A model generated the notes under the pieces. That model did not search any database. It was not told the DNA's origin and saw only the letters and a program-made list of their open reading frames with translations. This document shows positions 22,341-31,128 of a stretch of DNA of 36,510 bases, in pieces. The DNA is taken from assembly GCA_003244045.1 (NCBI GenBank), contig QHBU01000156.1:1-36510 (forward strand), read 5' to 3'. Position numbers and translations under genes: made by a program. This DNA is from Candidatus Aeolococcus gillhamiae. GTDB taxonomy: Bacteria > Chloroflexota > Dormibacteria > Aeolococcales > Aeolococcaceae. Every line of letters starts with the position of its first letter. Position 1 is the first letter of the stretch.

Positions 22341-24479
22341 ATGGAAGCGAGCAGGACACTGCTGCAACGCCGTCCGCTCCTGGTCTGGGTCTGTCTTGTG
22401 GCGGGAGGAGCAGCCGGCGAGCTGCTGCAGATCGCCAACCACGCAACCTGGCAGTCGCCCACGCAGGGGGTGGGGCTCGGCACTCTGTTCGTGCTCACCT
22501 ACGGCCTTGCCGGCGTCCTGATCCTGTCGAGGCAGCCCGGCAACCAGGTCGGCAGGATCTTCCTGTACCTCACCGTGGGGGCGTTGATCACGCAGCTCAC
22601 CAGTGAGTACGCGATCTACGCGTACCTGACGACGCGGTCAGCCCTGCCACTGCGAGAGCTGGTCGCGTGGCTCAGCCAGTGGGTGTTTTTCACCGCGTTC
22701 CCGGTGGGCCTGTCCATGGTGTTCCTGTTCTTTCCCGACGGGCTCAAGCAGGGACGCACGTGGCGGGCCGTGCTGGTGCTGGCGGTCGTGGGCAGCGCGG
22801 TTCTGACCCTCGCCTTCATGCTCACCAAGGGCCACATCGCTCCCGCCGACCGCGGCGTCGTCGGCAATCTCTTTCTCCCGGTCAACAATCCCACCGGAGT
22901 GCTGGTGGATCCCGACAATGGTATCGCCGCGATGGCACAGACAGCCGGCTGGTTCCTGTCCGGCGCCGCGCTCATCCTCGCCGTGGTGGCCGCGGTGCTG
23001 CGCCTCTTCCAGTCCAGCGGCGAGCGCAGAGAACAGCTCAAATGGGTGGGGTTCGTCGCGGCCCCGGTCGCACCCGCCTTCGCGGTGCACTTCATCGACC
23101 TCGCCGTGTTCAACGGCGCCTTCCCAGACGTGGCGGGGCCGCTCTACCTCGCCATCTTCCTGGTCGGCCTGCCCGCTGCAATGGCCGTGGCGATCCTCAA
23201 ATACCGCCTCTACGGCATCGACGTGGTCATCAGCCGCGCGCTGGTGTATTCGGCGCTCGCGCTCTTCATCACCGGCGTGTACGTCGGCATCGCCGTCGGT
23301 GTCGGAGCGATCGCCGGTGGAGGCGGCAAACCCAACCTGGCCCTGTCGATCGTGGCAACGGCCATTGTGGCAGTGGGGTTCCAACCGGTCCGTGAGCGGA
23401 TGCAGAGGGTCGCCAATCGACTTGTGTACGGTGAGCGCGCCACGCCGTACGAGGTGTTGGCGCAGTTCTCCGAGCGCGTCGCAGAGTCGTACACCACCGA
23501 GGACGTGATGCCACGCATGGCACGGGTGCTGGCCGAGGGCACCGGCGCTCAGCGTGCCGACGTCTGGCTGCGCAGCAGTGGCACGTGGCGTGAGGTCGCC
23601 GTGTGGCCGGTCGATGCCCCGCGCCGCGACGCCATGGCTGCGAAGAACGGCACGCTGCCATCCGTTGACGGAGGAGTGATCGTGCCGGTCCGCCACCAGG
23701 GCGATCTGTTGGGGGCGCTCAGCGTCGCCAAGCGGATCGGCGAAACGCTGACGCCGGTCGAGGAGAACCTGCTCTCGCACCTGGCGTCCCAGGCCGGCCT
23801 GGTGCTCAAGAACGTCGGGCTGACCGGCGACCTCCAGGCCCGCCTTGTGGATCTCCGCGCGTCGCGTCAGCGATTGGTGACCGCGCAGGACGAGGAACGG
23901 CGCCGGCTGGAGCGTAACCTCCACGACGGCGCCCAGCAGCACCTGGTGGCGCTGAAGGTGAAGATCGGCCTCGCCGAGATGCTCATGGCTCGCGATCCCG
24001 AGAAGGCGATGACGACCCTTGGTCAGCTCAAGCGCGATGCCGACGAGGCTCTCGAGACGCTCCGTGACCTGGCCCGCGGCATTTTCCCGCCGCTGCTCGC
24101 CGACAAGGGACTCGAAGTTGCCCTGCAATCGCAGGCGCGCAAGGCCACGCTGGCGGTGACGGTCCACGCGGCAGGGATCGGCCGCTACTCGCAGGAGACC
24201 GAGGCGGCGGTGTACTTCTGCTGCCTCGAGGCGCTCCAGAACATCCAGAAGTACGCTCGCGCAACAGAGGCGGTGATCCAGATGCGCGATGAGTCCGGCG
24301 AGCTGCGCTTCGAGATCACGGACGACGGCGTGGGGTTTGATGTCACCGCCACCAAGAAGGGCGCTGGGCTGGTCAACATGGCAGACCGTTTCGATGCGCT
24401 CGGTGGCGAGATCACGGTGACCTCGGCAGTGGGCAGCGGCACCACAATTGCAGGCCGGCTGCGGGTCGCGACAACATGA
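22341..24479 (+). CDS. Membrane-bound GAF-containing sensor histidine kinase (NarL/DesK-type, HisKA_3 + HATPase)
   Basis: N-terminal TM segments; ERRRLERNLHDGAQQHLVALKVKIGLAEML H-box; ITDDGVGFDVTATKKGAGLVNMADRFDALGGEITVTSAVGSGTTI. Confidence 0.88.
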   Translation: MEASRTLLQRRPLLVWVCLVAGGAAGELLQIANHATWQSPTQGVGLGTLFVLTYGLAGVLILSRQPGNQVGRIFLYLTVGALITQLTSEYAIYAYLTTRSALPLRELVAWLSQWVFFTAFPVGLSMVFLFFPDGLKQGRTWRAVLVLAVVGSAVLTLAFMLTKGHIAPADRGVVGNLFLPVNNPTGVLVDPDNGIAAMAQTAGWFLSGAALILAVVAAVLRLFQSSGERREQLKWVGFVAAPVAPAFAVHFIDLAVFNGAFPDVAGPLYLAIFLVGLPAAMAVAILKYRLYGIDVVISRALVYSALALFITGVYVGIAVGVGAIAGGGGKPNLALSIVATAIVAVGFQPVRERMQRVANRLVYGERATPYEVLAQFSERVAESYTTEDVMPRMARVLAEGTGAQRADVWLRSSGTWREVAVWPVDAPRRDAMAAKNGTLPSVDGGVIVPVRHQGDLLGALSVAKRIGETLTPVEENLLSHLASQAGLVLKNVGLTGDLQARLVDLRASRQRLVTAQDEERRRLERNLHDGAQQHLVALKVKIGLAEMLMARDPEKAMTTLGQLKRDADEALETLRDLARGIFPPLLADKGLEVALQSQARKATLAVTVHAAGIGRYSQETEAAVYFCCLEALQNIQKYARATEAVIQMRDESGELRFEITDDGVGFDVTATKKGAGLVNMADRFDALGGEITVTSAVGSGTTIAGRLRVATT

Positions 24480-24547
24480 TCCAGAGGTAGCGTCGGCAAC
24501 GCGAGTGACCGCGGCCCCATGAGGGGCGGCCAGTAGTACACCGCCGC

Positions 24548-26017
24548 CTACGCCGGCGCGGCCAGCCCCGAACCACCTGTCGAGGGCGCGAGGCAGCGCC
24601 GCGTCGCTGCGTCCGCCCGTCCAGGCGACATGGCCGTCGGGCCGGACCAGCACCGCAAGCGGAGCAGCGACTGCCCCGATGACCGGCAGCACCCACTCGC
24701 CTGCATAGGACGCCTCGACCAATCGCACTCGATCGGCCCACGGCGCGATGTCAACCCCGCCGGGCTCACCCAAGTTCAGCAGCACAGGGCGCGCGTCGTG
24801 CAGCTGGGCGAAGACGCGCGTGCGGCCAGCGGCGGTCTGCACGTCGAGGTCTGGCATACGCCGACCGAGCAGTGGATGTCCTCCGCCGACGTCGTAGTGA
24901 ACGTCGAGCCCACTCAGCATCCCGGCGAGGTACCGGCGCGCCTCGTCCATGCTCAGCAGCTCACCCAGTTGCTCCCGCAACGCCTGGTGGCGATCATCGG
25001 GCGTCGCCAGTGCCACCTGCGCCATGGTGTTGTGCAACACCCGCGCACCGGCCGGATGCCGCTCGGCGTGATACGTGTCGTGCAGGCTTGCGGGTGATGT
25101 TCCCTTGACCACCTGGGCCAGTTTCCAGCCGAGATTCACCGCATCCTGCACCCCAACGTTCAGCCCCTGTCCCCCCTGTGGCGGATGCACATGCGCGGCG
25201 TCCCCGGCCAGCAGCACACGGCCCTTCCGGTAGGACACTGCCTGGCGGGTCAGGTCGCTGAAGCGCGAGATCCGGGTCGGGCTGTGCGCGCCGTAATCCG
25301 TCCCATAGATGGCGGTGAGCGCCGCACGAAGATCGTCGAGTGTCGGCTCGGTGGCGTGCTCGGCTTGCTGCTCCCTGAGTACCACGCCATACGGACTTCC
25401 CCCGATCTCCCGATTGACCGGACCGATGCCACCGCCCTCAGGACGCACACCCACCTCGGGCTCCTCGGTCATCTCGACCTCCGCGATCATCCAGCTGGTG
25501 GTCGCGTCCCAGCCAGCGAACTCGATCTCCGCCGCCTCGCGGACCACACTGCGCCCCCGTCGCAGCCGACGAGAAACCCCGCACGCAGTGAGCTGCCGTC
25601 GGCGAGCGCGACATCGACGCCCGCGTCGTCCTGCGTGAAGCCGGCAACCTCGCGGCTGCGCAGCGCCCGAACTCCGAGCTCCTCGACCCAGCCGGCCAGA
25701 ATGCGCTCGATGTCGCGCTGCCACAGGCCCAGGAGGTAGTTGTGCCGCGTGGGGAAGTCGCTGATGTCCAACCGGGTCTGCGCGTAGCCAACGCTCGGAT
25801 ACCTCTTTCCCGCAGAGACAAATCGGTCGGCAACGCCGCGCTGGTCCAACACCTCGATGGTGCGGGAGTGCAGTCCGCCGGCCCGCGACCCGTGCAGCGC
25901 TTGGCTTGCGCGTCGTTCGACGACGACAACATCGATGCCGGCCAAGGTCAGCTCCGCCGCTAACATCAGGCCGGTTGGCCCACCGCCGGCGATCACCACG
26001 TCATGTCCTGTGCTCAC
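24548..26017 (-). pseudogene. FAD-dependent aromatic-type monooxygenase interrupted by two single-base frameshifts
   Basis: N-term VSTGHDVVIAGGGPTGLMLAAELTLAGIDVVVVERR (frame ending 25487) and C-term RSVVREAAEIEFAGWDAT...GRVLLAGDAAHVHPPQGGQGLNVGVQDAVNLGWKLA in another frame; joined by restoring one C in the C5 run at 25554-25558; natural TAG stop (24548-24550) reached only after a second shift at C4 24566-24569. Confidence 0.75.
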
Positions 26018-26333
26018 GATTGGAAGTGAGGCAGGTCGGGGCCGCTTGCGGCAAGTCCCCACCTTGGCGGTATGCTGATGGTGGCGACAGGGCCCGATAC
26101 ACGGATTAAGGGACAGCAGCCACGGAGTCGGCTGAGGTACCGGGTAGCGCTAAGTCGCGCGCACCGCATTGCTGGCAGACGAGCCCGCGTTCTGGCCAGA
26201 CGACGACCTGCACGATGCAACCATGCCGGCGGCCCGTCGCGTCCAGCCCAGCTGCCCGCGGCGGAGTGTGGATGATGGTCCGGCAAAGAGAACGGTGCGG
26301 CCAGCGCTGGGCGTCGAAATCCGTGCCAGCCAA

Positions 26334-27863
26334 CTACGCGGCGACCTCGCTGTACATCCCGACTCGATCCTTACCCTCGCGCTTGGCGGCGTACATCGCG
26401 ATGTCGGCGCGCCGCAGGAGTTCGTCGCACGTGTCGGCGCTGCGCTCGGAAATCGCGACCCCGACGGTGCCGCGGGTCGAGCATACGAAGCCGTCTATCA
26501 CGAGCGGTTCGCGCAGCGAGTGCAGGATCCGCCGGCCGATTGCCTCGAGTTGCGCCGCGTCTGGTGCGCGGTTGAGCAGGATCGCAAACTCGTCACCGCC
26601 TAACCGCGCCGCGACATCGTGCGGGCGCACGGCTCCCTGCAGGCGCTCGGCAACGGCGACGAGCACGCGGTCGCCGGCCCCGTGCCCGTGCGTGTCGTTG
26701 ACGGTCTTGAACTCGTCGAGGTCGATGAACATGACCACGCATGGTGTCCGGCTCGGTTTGCCCCGCTCGAGCGCATAAGCGACGGAGTCGTGGAAGAACT
26801 TGCGGTTGGGCATGCCAGTCAGCGCATCGTGATGGGCCTGATGAGCGAGGTCGCGCTCACGCGCACTGAGGCTTCGCAACAGTCGTGCGTTGTCGAGGCC
26901 CAGCAGGTACTGGCGCACCAGGACCAGGCCGATGAGGCTCAGGACCGTCCAGAAGGTGAACTCATCGATGTTGCCGGTCGTCGTCTTCTGAGCGATGGTC
27001 ACGCCCAGCGCGGCCGCCGATGGAACGTAGGGAAGCACGGCGCTGAAGCGCGACGGCAGCACCGATGGCGCTCTGCCGTGCAGCGGCCGCTGCACCGTCC
27101 TCAAGGCGCCGAGCCCGACGAGAATGTATCCGACAACCCAACCGGCGTCGAGGACATTGCCGAAGCCGTAGGTGTTGCTCGCGGTGAGGTAGGCGAACTG
27201 GCTGTCCGCGACGGCCGCTGCCATGAGGCCCGCAGCCATGAAGAGCAGCGGCGTCCGACCGGTGCGCGGCACCCGGCTCAGGCGTACCAGGATCATCGTG
27301 ACGATCGCGACGTCGCTGACCGGGTAGAGGAGGCTGAGGACCATTCCCATGGGGGAGGTCGCCCCGGCCCGGTACACCGCGCCCAGCGTCGTGTCCCAAC
27401 TGACGACCAACAGGCCAACGGCGATGAGTAGGCCATCGAGGAGAGTGCGGATGAAGGTGCGGGCTCGCTCCGAAGCGACTGGAAAGGCGAGGACGCTGCC
27501 GATGGCGAATGGCACGGCCAGCAGGTAGCCGGCGTCCGCGGCCGAGGGGAATGGCACCTGCACGCCTCGGACGATCTGGAACCAATCCCACACTGACTGG
27601 CCAAACCCCCAGGACAGCGCCGACATGGCCATGAGCGTCCACGCCAGGCGCACGCGCCCGCTGTGGCGCACCGCCGCAACGACGCACGCCGACGCGGCGA
27701 AGAATGCGGAAATTGTCTCCATGATGTTGTCGAGATAGGTATAGGCCCCGGCTCCTCCGGTCAGCAGGCCAGCTACGAAAGCAACTGAGACCGCCATTGC
27801 GACCCCGCAGGCGACTGACCACCAGCGGACGCGGAGGTTTGTTACGAGACGAGGGGCGGCCAT
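26334..27863 (-). CDS. Membrane-anchored GGDEF-domain diguanylate cyclase
   Basis: Multiple TM helices, DALTGMPNRKFFHD, FIDLDEFKTVNDTHGHGAGDRVL, RLGGDEFAIL; RxxD (RPHD) I-site 5 residues before GGDEF. Confidence 0.92.
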   Translation of the reverse strand: MAAPRLVTNLRVRWWSVACGVAMAVSVAFVAGLLTGGAGAYTYLDNIMETISAFFAASACVVAAVRHSGRVRLAWTLMAMSALSWGFGQSVWDWFQIVRGVQVPFPSAADAGYLLAVPFAIGSVLAFPVASERARTFIRTLLDGLLIAVGLLVVSWDTTLGAVYRAGATSPMGMVLSLLYPVSDVAIVTMILVRLSRVPRTGRTPLLFMAAGLMAAAVADSQFAYLTASNTYGFGNVLDAGWVVGYILVGLGALRTVQRPLHGRAPSVLPSRFSAVLPYVPSAAALGVTIAQKTTTGNIDEFTFWTVLSLIGLVLVRQYLLGLDNARLLRSLSARERDLAHQAHHDALTGMPNRKFFHDSVAYALERGKPSRTPCVVMFIDLDEFKTVNDTHGHGAGDRVLVAVAERLQGAVRPHDVAARLGGDEFAILLNRAPDAAQLEAIGRRILHSLREPLVIDGFVCSTRGTVGVAISERSADTCDELLRRADIAMYAAKREGKDRVGMYSEVAA

Positions 27864-27972
27864 GACCTCATGGTCAAGGCCGCCCGCAGCCGGGACTGTG
27901 GCGAAGAAGGCACAGTTGTGAGCACCAAGGGTGACACTCTGCCGATCCGGACGAAAGGAAGGCGCGAGATAG

Positions 27973-27993
27973 GGAATCGGCGCCACCGATTCC
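27973..27993. promoter_or_regulatory. Hairpin/palindrome in divergent intergenic region
   Basis: GGAATCGG-cgcca-CCGATTCC, 8-bp perfect stem, between the divergent GGDEF and C39-like genes. Confidence 0.35.
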
Positions 27994-28347
27994 TGAGGCT
28001 CCGAGAAACGTCAGCCGCCAGATGCTGTGGGGACTGCTCCGGAGAGAAGGACCGTCCTTCCGGCCCAATGAAGGTCCGCGCCCAACCAAGTTGTCTCCCA
28101 CTTGCAGAGCCGAGCCGCGGCGCCTTTGGTGGCATTCACTCCGTCAGGCATGGTTGGCAACCTACCTTCAAGCGTCCCTACGCCGGTGCGCGCCCATCTG
28201 CCAGCGCCGGTGTCGAACCGGGGCGCGAGTCGTTTGGCACTGACGGACGGAGCGACGTCCGCTGTGTCATGGACGCTCACGGACGCGGTTTGTCGCAGTC
28301 CGGTGTCAGGCACGTCGCGGCGCCCTGAAGAGCGAGAGACTGCGACC

Positions 28348-30063
28348 ATGGCCAACGGGAGCGGTGATGCCGTGCTGCGGTCAGTCCGTTCGCACCGGAC
28401 GCTCGTCGTCGCCGTCGCACTGTTTGCCGCTATCGCGACTGTCCCACTGGTGTTGAGTGCGCCGACGGTGGCTCGCGCGTCGACCGACTCGGCAACCATC
28501 GCGGTCACCCCGGTCACCCAGCAGCACGCGCTGGACTGCGAGGCGGCGGCGCTCCAGATGGCGCTGTCGGCTGTCGGCATCAACGTCAGCCAGGCGACGC
28601 TCCTGGCGCAGTTCGGGACGGATCTCCGCGCGCCGGTGATGCGCAACGGGGCGCCGGCGCAGTGGGGTGACCCCTATCAGACCTTCGTCGGCAACGTCGA
28701 CGGCAACTTCGTGATCACCGGCTACGGTGTCTACTACCCGCCCATCGTCAAGGCGGCGAGTGACAATGGGGCCTCCGCCGAGGGTGGGGAGGGTTGGCAA
28801 CCGGCGCAGCTCTACAAGGCCGTGGCCGCAGGGCATCCTGTCGTCGTCCGCGTGCCTCACCTGCTCGCGCCCGCGTCGGTTGGGTACTGGACGGCGTGGG
28901 ACGGCCGGCAGGTCTGGTACTCGCACCGTGACCACGCCCAGACGCTCGTGGGCTTCGACTACGGCTCGAGCACCGTGACACTCGCGGACCCAGCCGACGG
29001 GCAGCTGCACACCTACGCAATGGCGGCATTCGAGAACGCCTTCGCGCTCTTCCACGCCCAGGCCATCGTGGTGAGCCCCGGCGGTGCGGCGGTGACACAG
29101 GCTGTCTCCCCGACCACCGGCAGCATCAACATCGCCGTCAGGGGACCGGACAATTCGCTGCGCCTCTACTGGAGCTCGGACGGCGGGTGGTACGGGCCGG
29201 TCGGGCTGGAAGGGCCCGGCGCGGCGTTCTCGGGGCCCGCCGTGGTCGCCGAGGGCAACGGCAACTTTGACGTCGCCGTCGAGGGTCCGAGCAACACGCT
29301 CGACCTGTACTGGTACATCTCTGACCGGTGGTATGGACCGGGCCAAGTGGGCCCACCTGGATCGACGTACTCAACGCCGTCGATGACGATCGACCCCAAC
29401 GGGCACATCACCATCGCCGTGCAGGGGCCGTCGCACAGCCTGTACGTCTTCTGGAACGCTGCCAGCAAGTGGTACGGGCCCGGTGGGCTCGGAGCCGCGA
29501 ACTCCACCTTCGGCGCTCCGGCGCTGGCGCTGGTCGGCTCGGCGCCGCAGACGCTCGAAGCGGTGGTGCAGAGCGGGGACGCTGCGCTGCAGCAGTACAG
29601 CGAGCACAGCGGCGGCTCGTGGTCCGGACCGAACGCGTGGTCGCAAGTCGACCAGCAATACTCCGCAGCGGCGAGCACGCCTGCGGTCACGCTGTATCAG
29701 GGCCCGGGAAACTCGCTCGATGCCCACAGCGCATCGGGCACGACACGGGTCGGTGCCCCGGGGACAACGTTCTCCGCGCCCGCTGTCGCCTCCTTTGGCA
29801 CAGTCACGTACGCTGCTTCACAGGGATTCGGCCACCGCCTCGACTTCTACATCGACAACGGCGGGTGGGGCGGGGCGACCATCCCGGGCTCCAACGCAAG
29901 CTCGTACTCCGCGCCATCGGTCGTTGTCGAAGCAGGCGGCAACGTCGACCTCGCCGTGGAGGGGCCTTCCAACACGCTGTATCTGTTCTGGCGCATCGGC
30001 AGCAGATGGTACGGCCCGGGACAGATCGGCACCGTGGGGTCAGTGTTCGCGGCTCTGCCGTAG
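28348..30063 (+). CDS. Secreted C39-like cysteine protease domain fused to about seven propeller-type repeats
   Basis: Hydrophobic signal region (TLVVAVALFAAIATVPLVLSAPTVARAS); QQHALDCEAAALQMAL (Cys), SHRDHAQTLVGFDY (His), VTLADPADGQ (Asp); repeats such as DVAVEGPSNTLDLYWYISDRWYGPGQVGPPGSTYSTPSM. Confidence 0.78.
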   Translation: MANGSGDAVLRSVRSHRTLVVAVALFAAIATVPLVLSAPTVARASTDSATIAVTPVTQQHALDCEAAALQMALSAVGINVSQATLLAQFGTDLRAPVMRNGAPAQWGDPYQTFVGNVDGNFVITGYGVYYPPIVKAASDNGASAEGGEGWQPAQLYKAVAAGHPVVVRVPHLLAPASVGYWTAWDGRQVWYSHRDHAQTLVGFDYGSSTVTLADPADGQLHTYAMAAFENAFALFHAQAIVVSPGGAAVTQAVSPTTGSINIAVRGPDNSLRLYWSSDGGWYGPVGLEGPGAAFSGPAVVAEGNGNFDVAVEGPSNTLDLYWYISDRWYGPGQVGPPGSTYSTPSMTIDPNGHITIAVQGPSHSLYVFWNAASKWYGPGGLGAANSTFGAPALALVGSAPQTLEAVVQSGDAALQQYSEHSGGSWSGPNAWSQVDQQYSAAASTPAVTLYQGPGNSLDAHSASGTTRVGAPGTTFSAPAVASFGTVTYAASQGFGHRLDFYIDNGGWGGATIPGSNASSYSAPSVVVEAGGNVDLAVEGPSNTLYLFWRIGSRWYGPGQIGTVGSVFAALP

Positions 30064-30143
30064 CGCGCGTGTTCCTGTCGCGTGCTGTTTGCTGTCAGCA
30101 CCGTGAGTGATCGGCGGCCCTGATCGCGACAGGGCTGCGCTAC
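30060..30143. repeat. Nested inverted repeats at the 3' end of the C39-like gene
   Basis: GTAGCGC (30060-30066)/GCGCTAC (30137-30143) and CCTGTCGCG (30074-30082)/CGCGACAGG (30125-30133). Confidence 0.45.
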
Positions 30144-30167
30144 GCTCGGCCCGGCGCGGTGTGCGCC

Positions 30168-30290
30168 TCAGTTGAGGCGCTCGACGATCATGGCCATGCC
30201 CATGCCGCCGCCGACGCACATGGTCTCGAGGCCGATGGTCTTGTCGAGGGTGCGGTCAAAGAGCTCGAAGAACTCGCGGGGCTTCGTGAT
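30168..30290 (-). pseudogene. Thiolase (acetyl-CoA acyltransferase) C-terminal remnant
   Basis: ...GLETMCVGGGMGMAMIVERLN* is a thiolase-like C-terminus; no thiolase body upstream on the minus strand; left boundary of homology approximate. Confidence 0.55.
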
Positions 30291-30355
30291 TAGGAGGCGG
30301 TTGGGAAGGCATTCGGCTGCGAGGCGGACGCGGCAACTGGATTCAGCATGAGGGT

Positions 30356-30385
30356 AGAGCGCCCCCGGCAAGAGCGCCCCCGGCA
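30356..30385. repeat. 15-bp perfect tandem duplication overlapping the tRNA 3' end
   Basis: AGAGCGCCCCCGGCA repeated head-to-tail (30356-30370, 30371-30385). Confidence 0.9.
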
Positions 30386-30421
30386 GGAATCGAACCTGCG
30401 ACCAACCGCTTAGAAGGCGGC
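30375..30421 (-). other. 3' half of tRNA-Arg(TCT), anticodon arm to acceptor end; candidate att site/integration scar
   Basis: Minus strand GCCGC-CTTCTAA-GCGGT-TGGTC-GCAGGTTCGATTCCTGC-CGGGGGC-G: anticodon stem-loop with TCT, variable loop, perfect T-arm, acceptor 3' strand; no D-arm or 5' acceptor strand follows. Confidence 0.8.
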
Positions 30422-30602
30422 ACGTCCGAGAAAGGTGGGGCTTGTTGGCCCATTCCGAATACGGAGACAGCGGCCGCCCTCTGATTGGGCTGTAAGGCAG
30501 CAGCCGCCTTCCGCGTTGGGAAGGGGTTGCGACCACGGCGGCCGCCAACTTCGCCGTCGAAACAGGTGGGGGCAAGCTGGAGAGCTTCGTAGGGTTGTCC
30601 CC

Positions 30603-30920
30603 ATGTCCTCGCAACCGCCTCGTGAAATGGGGCTGCGCCTCGACCGTGAACGGTTTCTTCGCGAGTTGCACCGCCGAGGTGCCACTGCTGCCACCCTCGC
30701 GTGTGCCGCTCACATCTCGCCGAACACTGTGACCAGGTGCTTGAGTGGCGCTCCAATCTCTCAGAGGACGTTGAGGGGAATCGTCGCGGCGTTGATGGCA
30801 CTGCCCATCCTGGAGGGCGCCGATGCGCTGCTCGCCACGGATATGACGAGAAACGCCGCAGCTGCTCAGGCAGCGGCGCTTGCGGAGGACGCTGATGCAA
30901 GCACCAACCCCAGCACCTGA
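30603..30920 (+). CDS. Small HTH (XRE-like) regulator
   Basis: RERFLRELHRRGATAATLACAAHISPNTVTRCLSGAPISQRTLRGIVAAL resembles an XRE HTH; first ORF after the tRNA fragment. Confidence 0.6.
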   Translation: MSSQPPREMGLRLDRERFLRELHRRGATAATLACAAHISPNTVTRCLSGAPISQRTLRGIVAALMALPILEGADALLATDMTRNAAAAQAAALAEDADASTNPST

Positions 30921-31128
30921 TACTAGCGTCGGGCTGCACGACTCCACTATCTGGGTGCGCGGCTGCCGTTACCGCTTCGCCGGCGACGTCTTCACGACCT
31001 GGCAGGTGCGCCAGGCAGCGGCTGCGGTCGCTGCGCGCACTGGCGAGTCTTACGACCTGTTGCTCGGCGAGGTTGTCGGGCTCTGCGTCTCTGCGCTCGA
31101 CGGCGTGCCACCGGAGGCGGCCGCGTGA
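30895..31128 (+). CDS. Small hypothetical protein
   Basis: ATG at 30895 preceded by GGAGG; ends overlapping the GTG of the next gene. Confidence 0.6.
   Translation: MQAPTPAPDTSVGLHDSTIWVRGCRYRFAGDVFTTWQVRQAAAAVAARTGESYDLLLGEVVGLCVSALDGVPPEAAA

Noticed and set aside
22638-25724. 1028-aa minus-strand ORF
   Set aside because: Only its first part (about 24580-25550) encodes monooxygenase; the remainder is antisense to the histidine kinase and open only because of GC bias and a missed stop.
26106-26333. 75-aa minus-strand ORF directly after the GGDEF stop, containing CQQC
   Set aside because: TTG start, no clear RBS or family match; intriguing adjacency but insufficient support.
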